From positions 14,970-78,969 of the forward strand of contig CAVPUC010000007.1 in NCBI GenBank assembly GCA_963708865.1: a stretch of DNA of 64,000 nt. The letters are read 5' to 3'. A program made the position numbers and the translations under genes. Shown here in pieces: positions 1-9,439 of this stretch. The DNA is from DAIDKA01 sp963708865 (GTDB lineage Bacteria; Pseudomonadota; Gammaproteobacteria; Steroidobacterales; Steroidobacteraceae). Below the pieces are notes generated by a model. The model did not search any database, was not told the origin of the DNA, and was given only the letters and a program-made list of their open reading frames with translations. Within the stretch, counting starts at the first letter, position 1. Every line of letters begins with the position of its first letter.

Positions 1-1434
1 CACGGCCCGGTCCGGACTGTGATTCTGCCCGGGCGCGATGTTGTCGAGCGAATACTGGGTGAACTCATAGGCGACACCGGGGCGCACGAAGTAGCCCGGC
101 CCCTCGAAATGCAGCGAAGCTTCGGGGCGCAGATCCAGGCGCCAGCCGGTCACGCCGATATCGCGGTCGAAATTCACCACCTCGGAATCAAAACCGTAGT
201 GCAGGATGCCGGCGGGTCCGACCACAAACTCGCTGTCGGCGACGAGCTGCGGCAGCCGCGCATAGGGGCGCTCGGTGGGCTCCAGCAACTGCTCGATCAC
301 ATCCAGCGTCTGGTACTGCTGGAATCGGGCTGACAGCAACCAGTCTTCATCGCGATACGACACCCCGGCGGTGCGCTGCAGGTAGGCGACGCTGGTGCCC
401 TCGGGCCCTTGGCCAAAGTCCTGGAAATACAGCGAATCGCCGACGTTGGCGGCATCGATGTGCAGCCTGAACTCATCCGGCAGATCGGTGGTCTGGGTCA
501 GGTGCACGTAGGAGCGGTCGTGGTTGTCCAGGCCCTCACCGCTCGCCTGGGCATCGTAGGGCAGGAAGTGCCAGATCAGCTCGCCGTTCTGCGTGTCGGT
601 CATATAGCGGGCATCACCGCCGATGTCGATGCCGCGGCGGGTGTAGTAGGTGGGCGTGAGCAGCAGATCCTCGTTCGGGGCGATGTTCCAGTACCAGGGG
701 GTTGAGAGTTCCAGGCCGCTGCGGCTGTTGGTGCCGACGCTCGGGAACAGGAAGCCGCTCTTGCGCTCATCGTCCAGCGGGAAGGACAGCCACGGCAGGT
801 ACAGGATGGGTACGCCCTTGAAGTCGACACTGGCATCGCGCGCCACGCCCGTGTGCTCCTCACTGTCGAGCGTGAGGCTGCCGGCACGGATCTGCCAGAC
901 CTCCTCGGTTTCCGGACAGGTGCTGAAGGTCACCTCCTGCAGCCGCAGGATGCCCCCGGGGGTCAGGTCGACGAGCTTTGCGGCGCCATGGGCGTCGCGC
1001 TGCAGCAGTTCGAACTGCGCATCTTTGAAACTCGCGCCGCCGGAGGTGGAGTAGCGCCCGTCGCTGCCCGTGAGATGGATCAGCGGGTCCTCGTATTCGA
1101 GCTTGCCGGGTACCCGCACGGCATTGTCGGCGCTCTGGTACTGCGCATCGTCGGACTTCATCAGTCGCTGACCCTGGCTCACGACGACATGGCCGCTGAA
1201 AGTGAGACTGCGATCCTCCAGGCGCAGCACCGCCTCCTTGTCGCTGTCGATGTTCAAAGGGCCGCCCGCGGCGAGCGTCGGCTCGTGGACCGGCTCGCTC
1301 TTCTGTCGCGCCATGGCGCGCGGCGCCGGGCAGGAAAACGGCGAGTCCGCCCGCGCCACGCTCGCCAAAGCGCAGAAAATCAGCGCCCCGGCGGCACACA
1401 GCGTGAAAGTGGGGAATTGGTGAGGGTGCGGCAT
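1..1434 (-). CDS. lptD: LPS-assembly outer membrane protein LptD, 5' part only
   Basis: LptD is the outer membrane beta-barrel that, with the lipoprotein LptE, inserts lipopolysaccharide into the outer leaflet. The reading frame starts at ATG (complement of 1432-1434) with a signal peptide ending near an ARA-D site. It stays open for 478 codons to the window edge, so the C-terminal half of the barrel lies outside. After the signal come a cysteine-containing N-terminal segment and an OstA/LptA-like beta-jellyroll part (sequence such as SGHVVVSQGQRL). The barrel region follows, with typical LptD phrases such as FPLDDERKSGFLFP and the motif TPYYWN-like TPWYWNIAPNEDLLLTPTYY. In Pseudomonas lptD lies directly divergent from amgK-murU. 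Here the two are separated by about 9.9 kb of integrated DNA. A minus-strand TATAAT (1445-1450) sits very close upstream of the start codon. Confidence 0.93.
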   Translation of the reverse strand, partial: MPHPHQFPTFTLCAAGALIFCALASVARADSPFSCPAPRAMARQKSEPVHEPTLAAGGPLNIDSDKEAVLRLEDRSLTFSGHVVVSQGQRLMKSDDAQYQSADNAVRVPGKLEYEDPLIHLTGSDGRYSTSGGASFKDAQFELLQRDAHGAAKLVDLTPGGILRLQEVTFSTCPETEEVWQIRAGSLTLDSEEHTGVARDASVDFKGVPILYLPWLSFPLDDERKSGFLFPSVGTNSRSGLELSTPWYWNIAPNEDLLLTPTYYTRRGIDIGGDARYMTDTQNGELIWHFLPYDAQASGEGLDNHDRSYVHLTQTTDLPDEFRLHIDAANVGDSLYFQDFGQGPEGTSVAYLQRTAGVSYRDEDWLLSARFQQYQTLDVIEQLLEPTERPYARLPQLVADSEFVVGPAGILHYGFDSEVVNFDRDIGVTGWRLDLRPEASLHFEGPGYFVRPGVAYEFTQYSLDNIAPGQNHSPDRAV

Positions 1435-1584
1435 GGGGCCGCGCATTATAATTGCGGCATACATACGCCGTAACAACTTGATTTTTATGGTTAAAATTCC
1501 GGATTCACGGCCCGCGTTGCAGTAGGCGATGCGGGAGTGCTAGCTTTTACGTGTGCCAGTTCGGCGTGAGTGAGGGGGAACGGC

Positions 1585-2637
1585 ATGGCGACCATATTAA
1601 AGCGTAAGCAGAGTGACGGCACGTGGAGATGGACTGCGCAAATCCGCCTAGCGCGACTCGCGCCCGTTTCGCAAACGTTTTCAGATAAGAAACTCGCGAA
1701 GGAATGGGCTGACCAGCGAGAGCAAGAGCTGATTGGCGAACGCGAGCGGGGAGTCGTGCGTCGTGATGTCGGCAAGCTTACCGTTGAGGACCTGCACCTT
1801 GAGTACCTGGGCGACCCGGCCACTAAGGCGCTCCGTACCATTAAGGACACCTCGCGAGTCATTCAGGAATTCGCCCGCGACTACGGTCAGCTAAAGGTAT
1901 TGGACCTTTCGGCGCTGCACATCAGGGAGTGGCGTGACCGTATCGCCAAGAAGCGAAAACCGGGCAGCGTCAACCGCAATCTCGCAGTCGTCCGAAGTAT
2001 GTGGAATTGGGCACGTGCACAGCGGCTTGTACCCGCTGACCGGCTATGGCCCTCGCGGATGATGCTGAAAGCGCCGCAGGGCCGCCTCAGGTACTTGGAC
2101 GATGCCGAGGTCGCACGGTTAATGGAATCGGCCGAACGCGACGCCGTAATGCATTCCTTCCTCACAGTGGCATTGAGCACCGGCATGAGACGCGGCGAAT
2201 TGCTTCGCATGGAATGGGCCGATGTCGATCTCGCAAAGAGCGTGCTCATAGTTCATGTGACCAAGACTGACCGACCGAGATCGGTTTATTTGGCACCAGC
2301 CGCAGTTGCGGCTCTGAAGGCTTTGCGGGCAGGCAAAGTTACAGCGATGTGCGGTCCAGTTTGGCTAACGCGCGACGGCAAACCCTTGAAGTACTTCACT
2401 GCCGACAAGAGATGGGAGCGCATTCGGGACCGAGCGAAGCTTGATAACTTTCGCTTTCACGACATCCGCCACTCCTGCGCGTCCTGGCTCGCGCAGAGCG
2501 GCGCGACGCTTCACCAAATCGGGTCGGTGCTGGGCCACACAAATCCGGCGACGACGATGCGTTATGCACACTTAATCGCCGGAGCATCGATGCCGGGGCA
2601 TCAGGAGATCAGCGACAAGCTGACCCGGCCAAAGTGA
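1585..2637 (+). CDS. int: Tyrosine recombinase / phage integrase
   Basis: This site-specific recombinase probably integrates and excises the element. The protein is 350 residues, with an N-terminal Arm-binding-like segment, a SAM-like core-binding region (about residues 65-160) and a C-terminal catalytic domain. The catalytic residues are visible: Arg in TGMRRGE (about 202-203), His-x-x-Arg in HDIRHSC (292/295), His in LGHTN (318) and the nucleophilic Tyr in TMRYAHL (327). An upstream in-frame GTG at 1570 is possible, but the ATG at 1585 follows a purine-rich AGGGGG, so I chose it. The gene points away from lptD and into the element, as expected for an end-located integrase. No frameshift is seen. 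Confidence 0.95.
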   Translation: MATILKRKQSDGTWRWTAQIRLARLAPVSQTFSDKKLAKEWADQREQELIGERERGVVRRDVGKLTVEDLHLEYLGDPATKALRTIKDTSRVIQEFARDYGQLKVLDLSALHIREWRDRIAKKRKPGSVNRNLAVVRSMWNWARAQRLVPADRLWPSRMMLKAPQGRLRYLDDAEVARLMESAERDAVMHSFLTVALSTGMRRGELLRMEWADVDLAKSVLIVHVTKTDRPRSVYLAPAAVAALKALRAGKVTAMCGPVWLTRDGKPLKYFTADKRWERIRDRAKLDNFRFHDIRHSCASWLAQSGATLHQIGSVLGHTNPATTMRYAHLIAGASMPGHQEISDKLTRPK

Positions 2638-2914
2638 CGCGCGACCTGGGCGAATCTGGTTGCGGCCTTTGCCTTTGGGCTCAATGACTTACCCGCGCAA
2701 CAACTATACACACACTAATTGCCTGCATTTATAGGGTTTGCAAGCAACGAGGTACTGCGTTAGCGTGTATGCAGCGTCGCCGGGTGGTGACGCCTACGCA
2801 TATCTAGCGACCGAGCTACACAGATGCGGTTTTCCTTCGATGCAGTGCGCATCGGTGGGAGCCGTGTTGGCTCGATTCAAACACAGCCTCTCGCCCAATG
2901 CGCGGGAGAGCCCT

Positions 2915-3169
2915 GTGTCCTCAAAGATACCTGACCCTTATGTGCCGCTGAAAGAAGCGGCGCGTTTCCTCAATCTTACGCCTGCCACCATCCGAGCGAT
3001 GTGTGATCGCGGTGATGTTGAGTTCATTCGCGATAGCAATGATACGCGCCGCGTTTTGCTTTCAAGCCTGATGAAGTGGGCCGAAGAGCGCAAGAAGGAG
3101 GCAACCCGTAAAGCACGCGAACGCCGCGCAACGATGGACGCTCGTCAGAAGCGGGAGCGTCAAGCATGA
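2915..3169 (+). CDS. MerR/excisionase-like helix-turn-helix protein
   Basis: The protein is about 84 residues, with a MerR-type or AlpA/Xis-like winged helix (YVPLKEAARFLNLTPATIRAMCDRG), a wing (EFIRDSNDTRRVLL), then a very basic KK/RR-rich tail. Such proteins next to integrases act as directionality factors or activators of satellite excision. The frame is open from a TTG at 2738, but the GTG at 2915 follows GGGAG at good spacing and begins just before the recognisable domain, so I prefer it. The 277 bases between the integrase stop and this start hold no recognised gene and are the likely place for att or promoter sequence. The stop overlaps the next ATG (ATGA). Confidence 0.72.
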   Translation: MSSKIPDPYVPLKEAARFLNLTPATIRAMCDRGDVEFIRDSNDTRRVLLSSLMKWAEERKKEATRKARERRATMDARQKRERQA

Positions 3170-3510
3170 GCGCTCGCAAAAAGAAGCGCGGCGTACCTAA
3201 GGCGCAGTCAATCACAACGAAGCCACCGCCCGTATTTCCTAAGGACTATCTGCCAGCACCTTTCGGCTGGCCAGTATCGAAATGGACTGAGATTGCCCGT
3301 CACGTGCCTCCTTGCTCGACCGAAGCCGGCAAGCATTTGTGTCGCGTCCGTAGGGACGAGCTTATTGCGGCCGGCGCACTCGTAAGGGTGGGCCGCGAGC
3401 TAACCATCATGGGCGGTCCCTATGCGCGATGGCTTCAATCCGAGGCACATCGCAAGGCCGTGAACAACTACCAAATTGCTGCAAATGGAAAGCGCGAGGA
3501 CTTGCCATGA
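3166..3510 (+). CDS. Small basic hypothetical protein of the element
   Basis: This 114-residue protein starts on an ATGA overlap with the upstream excisionase-like gene, so it is probably translationally coupled. It has a lysine/arginine-rich start (KKKRG), a proline-rich stretch, then a possible short helical DNA-binding segment (CRVRRDELIAAGALVRVGRELTIMGGPYARWL). I do not recognise a family. It lies in the early control/replication block upstream of the primase. Confidence 0.6.
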   Translation: MSARKKKRGVPKAQSITTKPPPVFPKDYLPAPFGWPVSKWTEIARHVPPCSTEAGKHLCRVRRDELIAAGALVRVGRELTIMGGPYARWLQSEAHRKAVNNYQIAANGKREDLP

Positions 3511-3641
3511 CTAGCTACTTAGCAATGACAGTTCAAGAACGCCGATGGCACAGAGCTGCGTGGCGTCGTGCGTGGAAGATGCTTGGCCGCTTGAGGGCCG
3601 AGGTAAGGCGTCAGACGCGCCTTGAGCGGGAGGCGCCATGA
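3507..3641 (+). CDS. Small arginine-rich protein
   Basis: This 44-residue ORF starts at an ATGA overlap with the preceding stop and ends in an ATGA overlap with the following gene. It is rich in Arg and Trp (RRWHRAAWRRAWKMLGRLRAEVRR). No family is recognised. The chain of four-base overlaps from 3166 to 3781 argues that it is a real member of a compact operon. Confidence 0.45.
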   Translation: MTSYLAMTVQERRWHRAAWRRAWKMLGRLRAEVRRQTRLEREAP

Positions 3642-3781
3642 ACGAAGAACTTCTATATCTGCGACTTCTCGTCCTGTTCAACATCCTCTGGCTCTTCCTG
3701 TACGTGGATCACGCACTGGCGCGAGCCAGAAGCATTGAGCGCGAGAAGGCGGCCAAGAACAAAACTCCGAGGATTTTGTGA
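3638..3781 (+). CDS. Small single-pass membrane protein
   Basis: The ORF encodes 47 residues: a short acidic N-terminus, one hydrophobic helix (LLYLRLLVLFNILWLFLYV) and a charged C-terminal tail ending KTPRIL. It starts by ATGA overlap and its stop overlaps the primase ATG (TGATG). No family assignment is possible. Small membrane proteins of this kind occur in phage early operons. Support comes mainly from the overlapping gene arrangement. Confidence 0.45.
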   Translation: MNEELLYLRLLVLFNILWLFLYVDHALARARSIEREKAAKNKTPRIL

Positions 3782-5730
3782 TGGGCAAGTATTCACCTGA
3801 GACACTGGCCGACCTGAAGAAGTCTGGCCTCTTCGAAAGCGACGCTGACCTGATGAAGATAGAAGAACTTGACGAGAAAAAGCTCTCCGATATGACGTTG
3901 GGCCAGTTTCGTGGCACGGGCTATCTGATTCCGTATTTCGACTTCCAAGGTCGGCGCATCGATTTCTTTCGTGTGCGATTCCACCAGTCATTGCGAAATC
4001 TGAAATACAAGTCCAAGTCGACTAAGAAGCAGCGTTATTGGCAACCAGCTGGCGTGGGCATTGAAGTGTACCTTCCGCCATCTATGCCCTGGCGGAAGGC
4101 GCTCAAGGACAAGGAGATGATCGGCTACATCACCGAGGGCGAAAAGAAAGCCGCCAAGGCCTGTAAAGAAGGCTTGTTGACAATCGGCCTGGGTGGAGTG
4201 GACTCCTTCGCGAGCAGTGAAGCAGGTGTCGAGCTGCATCCCACCGTCCGGGATTTCGTAAATGGCCGAAGTATCGGCATCGTATACGACTCTGATATCC
4301 GCACTAAGCCCGAAGTAATGCGAGCGGCGCGAGACTGGCGGAACGGTCGGTGCAAGCCAAGGCGGATGAAGTTGTTTACGTCGACTTGCCCACAGGCTTT
4401 GACCTGGACGACTACCTACGGACACATTCCGTCGATGACTTCCAGACACTTCCAACGCGGCCGTATGACATTAAGGCCCGAGTTGAGGCGATCAGAAACG
4501 AGCCAAAGGTTAGCTAGCGCCAGAAGTGGGAAAGTATCCGTGATCTAATCGTTCCCGACATGGCAAGTTGCGGCAGCTTCCACTATCAGAAGCGCGGGGA
4601 CTCGCAACTTCTTTTTTGGTTCGACAATAGAGTTCGGAAACTTTTCTCCCTGAACGCCACCAATGAGCGCTCGACAGTTGCTAGGCTGTCTAAGCTTTAT
4701 GGAATCAGTGGTGCCGAGAGGGAATGGCACTGGCTATACGATGCCCTGGCCAGCCACTGTGTTAATGACGGTAGCCAGTCTGCAATCCACAGTCTTGTCT
4801 ACGGAACGGGCAGTACCCTGTATCTGTTCAACGGCCGCAGTGTATTTATGATCCAGCCGGACGGGTGGAAAGACGTACCTAACGGCACTGACGGCGTTCT
4901 ATTTCATAATCCAATGCTTCGGCCGGTGAAGTTGGAGGACAAGCGAAGAAAAGCCGAACGCAAGATAGATCCTATGCGGACGATATATGACTCGCCGCAA
5001 TTTGTTGACACACCGTTCATGAAGGCAGAGCAAAGCCGCTTGCTGTTTGAGATGTGGTTGTGGTCGCCTTTGTTTCCCCATCGGATGCAGACACGTGCAC
5101 TTCCACTTCTACTAGGTCCAAAAGGAAGTAGGAAGACGTCCGCTTTCCGGCGGTACCTAGCGACCATCTATGGCAGAGGTACCGACGTATCGTACTTTGA
5201 CCCAAGAAAATCGATGGGCTGATCGCTCTATTGGCGTCACAGCACATCGCCATCTTGGACAATATTGACGGTAAACACGATGGACTCGCCAATCTGCTTG
5301 CGGTGGTTACCACAGGCGGCGAGTACACACTCCGTGAGCTATATACCACTGAATACGCACGCGTTGAGCTAAAGGCATTTGTCGGTGCTACATCACGCGA
5401 GCAGACGTTTTAGGCGTGATGACATTGCGACGAATTCTGCGCTCAATGTTGAAAGGAGCAAAGAGTTCGAAGGTGAGAACATTATTCAGAAGGCACAATC
5501 GCGCTCGCGGCGCGTGGTGGATCTATGTACTCGACATGCTGCGAGGATGCTAAAGGCACTTCGCGATTACGCTGACGAAGCAACAGCACTGAATGGCTGA
5601 CTTGCTGATTTTTGCTACGCTGTTGCTACTGTACTTGGATACTCTCTAACAGAGGTGTGCGCTCTAAAAAGCATCGAGGAGGAGCGGGCGCTCTCGTTGG
5701 AGACTTCGTACTCTCGGATACATTGCGCAC
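3781..5730 (+). pseudogene. Broken primase/helicase with TOPRIM-like (DUF3854-type) and P-loop domains
   Basis: Pieces in different frames together describe one large replication protein. The first piece (from ATG 3781) has a TOPRIM-like core (YITEGEKKAAKACKEG and IVYDSDI), as in DUF3854 primases. A one-base deletion near 4336 (GG for GGG) moves the frame, after which the sequence continues to ...EAIRNEPKVS, an in-frame TAG at 4515, and on to a helicase part with Walker A (LLLGPKGSRKTS, near 5120). A one-base loss in the A run near 5204 shifts to the Walker B piece (HIAILDNIDG, near 5250). An extra T near 5412 shifts again, and further shifts occur near 5520-5600. Some lesions look like homopolymer sequencing errors, but the stop codon and the crowding of lesions at the 3' end suggest real decay. 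Confidence 0.75.
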
Positions 5731-6319
5731 TACTGGCGTCACACGGCGGGAGATCAAGAACAAATCGGCTCTGACCTATTGGAAATGCTGAAGCAGAAGC
5801 TGCGATTTTCTGTTTCGTAGTGCGTTTCCTTAGGTAGTGTGCTTACGAACCAGCTCTGAGGTCTGTTTGTGATGGGCATAAATGTCGTGTCGGGGTGGAT
5901 GCGCACACAAAGACCAAAACATACACGTTGACTACGCACGACAAATCTGAGGAATCTGATATCGACTAACACCGAAAATAGACATTTATCGTCACAAGAC
6001 CGCATCTGCGCCGCTCCACAATACGCAAAACATGGGGATAGCGATGGTGTTGCGGGGCTTGCGGTAGCAGTTGGGCAAAAGTCGGAAAACGGAAACAGGT
6101 GTCGGTCCTAAGTATTGAGTGCTCTGGTTTACCAAGCATCCTGTTCTATTTAGGCAGGTTTTATGAAATGTGCACTCGCAGCCCCGCAGACCGCAACACC
6201 AATAATCTCGTAGTGCGGAGTACTGAACAATGAAGGAAAAGCTCAAACGCTACTAATCGCTATCGTCTTTACTCTCGTGTTCTGTTGCTTGAACTGTCAT
6301 CGCGCATCAAGGCATTACA
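5731..6319. other. Lesion-rich stretch, no intact gene
   Basis: No open frame of convincing length is present. Plus-strand fragments near 5690-5760 look like the tail of the primase/helicase (for example a piece resembling SIEEERALSLE). After that, frames break every few dozen bases and the composition is AT-richer than in the host genes. No tRNA, terminator or clear repeat was seen. I read it as decayed remains of the replication gene and possibly one further phage gene. Confidence 0.45.
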
Positions 6320-6602
6320 AAGCGAGTTCGGGATCAGACAAATCGTGATCGCGGCAGATTGGGACGTGATGCATGCGAGGTGTTGCGACGTGATAGCTGA
6401 CTGTGCGGATGTGCAGTACTCCTGACAGATTGGTTCGTCTGCGAAGTCGATCACATCGTTGCGTTGATCGACGAAGGCGAGGACACCGTTTCGAATCTGT
6501 GGTGTTTGTGTCGTGCGTGTCATCTACGAAGACTGCTAACGAAGTCGCAGCACGGTCTGCGGTCTGCTCGCTGTCATGAAGTGCGTCACCAGTGCTGCAC
6601 AA
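6320..6602 (+). pseudogene. HNH endonuclease relic
   Basis: Around 6437-6530 one frame reads CEVDHIVALIDEGEDTVSNL, followed by WCLCRACH. This is the DH...N...C-x-x-CH core of HNH nucleases found beside phage packaging genes. An upstream piece (RGRLGRDACEV, about 6345-6385) looks like the preceding part of the same domain but lies in a different frame with stops between. Phage HNH proteins assist terminase cleavage at cos sites. No intact start or full gene remains in the sequence as given. Confidence 0.6.
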
Positions 6603-6746
6603 GTGACGAGGATGACGATGGGACGAGTCGCAAATACAGAGTTTGGTAATCCGGTGGGGGGACTGGAATACATCGGCACGGATGCGTCTGCGAGCCCAGA
6701 TGTTTCACATTTCTAGCTTTTATTCTTGGATTAGAGGATTGGAATC

Positions 6747-7024
6747 TTGAGATTAACGCCACCGAAATCTAGGGACGACCCGCCTAAGATCGCAGCCGAT
6801 CCTGTGGAGTTGCTGCGTCGCGTGTGTCGCGACAATGGCATTACCTACGATGGACAGGAGTGCTTGAAGCAAGATCAGGTCGCGATCTGCTTGGCGTGTC
6901 AAAGCGAACCGTGCAAAGGATGATAGACGAGAGCCGGTTGAACGAAGCGTATCGCCTCAACGGCAAGCCGAGATACCGGCTAGCTGATTCAGCGCCCTTT
7001 TGGGAACCGCCGAACGTGCCGTGA
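6747..7024 (+). pseudogene. HTH (excisionase/DNA-binding) protein, one frameshift
   Basis: The frame from TTG 6747 (VELLRRVCRDNGITYDGQECL) runs into a second frame that encodes a clear helix-turn-helix, DLLGVSKRTVQRMIDESRL, with a wing (GKPRYRLAD) and the end FWEPPNVP. Restoring one G near 6884 joins them into about 92 residues. The domain is MerR/excisionase-like, as in small phage DNA-binding proteins, and it sits directly upstream of the capsid gene. The single-base defect is like those seen in host genes, so the gene may be intact in the real genome. Function beyond DNA binding is unknown. Confidence 0.55.
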
Positions 7025-7070
7025 GACGACAACGGACGTTACTGCTTACCTGTACCGGGTCGCCTAAAAT

Positions 7071-8205
7071 GTGATTGCGCACCATTTAACCCGGAGGGCG
7101 AAGCGTGCGCCGATATCGAAGCAACTAGCACAGTTTGATGAATTCCTCGGTCTGCTAGTGGAAGGTCGAGGCCGCAAAGAATGGACACAGATCGCGATGG
7201 ACTCGCGGCGCTTTGTGGATCCGGTAGTAAAGCGAGCGTTATCCTTTCCGCAGCTGGTACAGCGCGACCTGGACCAACGCAATCCGATGCGTCGGGCGAT
7301 GATCGCGCAAACAATCAAGGCCGCAGTCGCCGCCGGAACCACGGTGGATAACAATGCCGGATGCCCGTGGCTTCCAGAGCCTCACCGGCGCGTTCTTCGA
7401 GAGCATGCATTCCGTCAGTCTGCTGGACAGCATCTTTGCCTACTGCCAGCGCATTCCGCCGGGAGTAAAGATCGAGTTCACTTCAGCCATTGGGGCCGGA
7501 GCCAGCGTGGCCGAAGCCGCGTGGACCCCGCTGACGAAGTACGGGTTTGGAAGTTTCGATTTCGCAGACTACTCCCCGGCCAAGGCTCTCGCTCTGATCG
7601 TGGTCAATGACGAACTCCTGAAGTTCAGCGGAGCAGGAGACACATACCTGCGCACTGAGCTTCAGCAAGCGTGCGCACTCGCGGCCGATAAAGTCATCCT
7701 TCCGCTGCTGTTGGCGGGGGTCACGCTTCAGGCATCATCGGGCGATCCGAGACGGGATATGCGCCAGTTGCTTGCAACGGTGCCAATTAGCCAGCATTCA
7801 AAATTGCTCTGGCTCGCGAGTCCGGCCATCGCGGCGCAGCTGGCGCTCTTTGGAACCGACACGGGTTCGACATTCCCTGATCTCGGCTTGCCGAATGGTG
7901 GCACCGTGGCGAGTGTTCCGTTCCTCGGACTGGACATTCTCGATTCGTACAGCACCGACGGCTCCTTGATGCTTCTGGTCGATTGCTCGCAGATTGCCGG
8001 TGACGCGGGCGACATCGTGCTAGAGGCCAGCCAGAACGCCGACGTGCAGATGGTCGATAACCCATCAGCTCCTGCAAGCATGGTCAGCATGTTTCAGACG
8101 AATTCTGTGGTCTTAGAAGCCGACCGGGAATTCGCGATCAAGAAAATTCGCAACTCCTGTGTCGGTGCGATCAAGGAAGTTTCGTATGACATTGGGAGCC
8201 CGTAA
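7071..8205 (+). CDS. HK97-fold phage major capsid protein (one frameshift as sequenced)
   Basis: This is the coat protein that would build the head. The N-terminal part (from GTG 7071, about 93 residues, charged and helical like a delta/scaffold region) is separated from the rest by one extra A near 7349. Removing it gives a continuous protein of 377 residues. The second part has typical HK97-type features: FQSLTGAFFESM, a strand/spine segment (VNDELLKFSGAGDTYLRTEL), a peripheral domain (FPDLGLPNGGTVASVPFLGLDI) and the end VSMFQTNSVVLEADREFAIKKIR. The start codon has a poor ribosome site, so the true start is uncertain. The gene is followed without a gap by a small ORF and then the protease gene, the reverse of the common protease-then-capsid order. 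Confidence 0.8.
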
Positions 8206-8384
8206 TGATTCTCAAACCAATCATCAATAATATCGATGCGGCGAGCGCCGCGCTGAAGAAGCTGGACTCTACGAAGCCGCCAGTCTCGGATCGGGACGCT
8301 TATCACATCTGGAGCGTGAAAATCGGCAACGCGAGGCAACAGCTAGCAGATGCTGTCGCCAACATCATAGGATTCGCGCCGTGA
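8205..8384 (+). CDS. Small hypothetical protein after the capsid gene
   Basis: The ORF encodes 59 residues. Its ATG overlaps the last base of the capsid stop (TAATG), and its own TGA overlaps the GTG of the protease gene (GTGA). It is mostly helical and mildly charged (IDAASAALKKLDS, WSVKIGNARQQLADAVANII). No family is recognised. Its position suggests a head-associated or chaperone role, but this is inference only. Confidence 0.55.
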   Translation: MILKPIINNIDAASAALKKLDSTKPPVSDRDAYHIWSVKIGNARQQLADAVANIIGFAP

Positions 8385-9002
8385 AACTGTACGCGCCAGA
8401 TGAGACAGATGTCATCTTCGATCTGGTCGACTTGGGGCGACGCGGTAAGAGGATGATCGAAGGTCTGGCTTCCTCATCGACCGTCAATACGCACATGTAC
8501 TCTTTGGCAGCTAAGGGCTGCACTTCGCACTTCCGGCACCGCTGTTATGTGGACACGGAAAAGCTGCTAAGGAAAAGACTGTTGCGTCGGACAATCTTCA
8601 CTCAATGAAGATCGGCGATGTGGTCTGGGCTTTGAAGACACAGCGCGGGCTCTTCATCCGGGCCGTCATTGATGATAGTGGCGAGGCCGCGAATGCCGCG
8701 TGGGACATGGCGCAGTCGGGCAAGTTCAAGGCGCTCTCAGGCGCGGCATCAGACTGTGGATTACAGCTAAGGGGAGTTGTAGACGCCGTGAAGTATTACG
8801 CCCAATGGTATCTGAAGGAAGTCAGTATGTGTCGACAGGAGCCAATCCTGACTGCGGAATGCGGCCGACCCTTAACTGGGAGCACCCCAAGTTCGCCGGA
8901 CAGTCCTTAACCGTCAGCAGAGGGCTCAAGTACCGGTGGAAGTATTGGGACAGTGGCCATTTTGACTTGGAGGCTATCAATGGAGACTCCGGCCGTCGTT
9001 GA
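8381..9002 (+). pseudogene. Prohead protease (HK97/S78-like), two one-base deletions as sequenced
   Basis: Head maturation proteases cleave scaffold regions from capsid subunits. Three frames join into one protein of about 207 residues if one C is restored near 8539 and one G near 8838. The result starts MKLYAP, has an early strand motif (RMIEGLAS), a catalytic-His-type segment (FPAPLLCGHG), a central block GDVVWALKTQRGLFIRAVIDD, a Ser-containing KALSGAAS where family members carry the nucleophile, and LKEVSMCRQGANPDC near the end. The match to the family is by pattern only. It lies downstream of the capsid gene, which is unusual. Confidence 0.6.
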
Positions 9003-9222
9003 AAGCCTTCTACGGCAGATCGCTCTGCAGTTCGTGGAGCAAGTGGACCCCGTGCTGGAAGGCGACGGCGTAATGCTGCACGTGTACATGAAGGATGAGA
9101 CCGTGATCATGACCTTCGTGCATTTACCGGAGCAGTGCCGCACCGAACGTGGAGCACGCACCATTGCTGATTGGATCTATTGCGGTTTGATTGCCCGTGA
9201 GATTGAGGATCATGACGATTGA
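8980..9222 (+). CDS. Small acidic hypothetical protein
   Basis: The ORF encodes 80 residues from ATG 8980, overlapping the end of the protease reading frame, and is rich in Glu, Asp and Val (LLRQIALQFVEQVDPVLEGDGVM). Its stop overlaps the start of the next ORF (ATG 9212). No family is recognised. The overlaps and position in the capsid block make a structural or assembly role possible but unproven. Confidence 0.5.
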   Translation: METPAVVESLLRQIALQFVEQVDPVLEGDGVMLHVYMKDETVIMTFVHLPEQCRTERGARTIADWIYCGLIAREIEDHDD

Positions 9223-9439
9223 GGACATAGAGTGCATGTGCGCCACCGCTCTTGCTAGAGGGATGCTCAGTGCAGGAAAGAGTCGCGTATCGGTGCATCG
9301 CACATTGATCGGAGCTGGATTCGATAGGTCAGTCCGAATCTTCAGCGTGCGTGTGGCGCTCGAACGATTGAAGCGAAAAGGTTTCCCGGCTGCGACGGCT
9401 GACATTCCCGCAGCAGCTGGGCGCGAGGCCGCACGATGA
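9212..9439 (+). CDS. Small basic protein, possible DNA-binding
   Basis: The 75-residue product starts at ATG 9212 inside the end of the preceding gene. It contains a helical region (IECMCATALARGMLSAGKSRVSVHRTLIGAGF) that could form a helix-turn-helix, followed by a basic stretch (RLKRKGFP). No family assignment can be made. The stop overlaps a 17-codon ORF beginning at 9436 that is too short to call. Confidence 0.42.
   Translation: MTIEDIECMCATALARGMLSAGKSRVSVHRTLIGAGFDRSVRIFSVRVALERLKRKGFPAATADIPAAAGREAAR

Noticed and set aside
4515..4517. In-frame TAG in the primase gene as a recoding (readthrough) site
   Set aside because: The gene also carries several frameshifts, so decay or sequence error is the simpler explanation.
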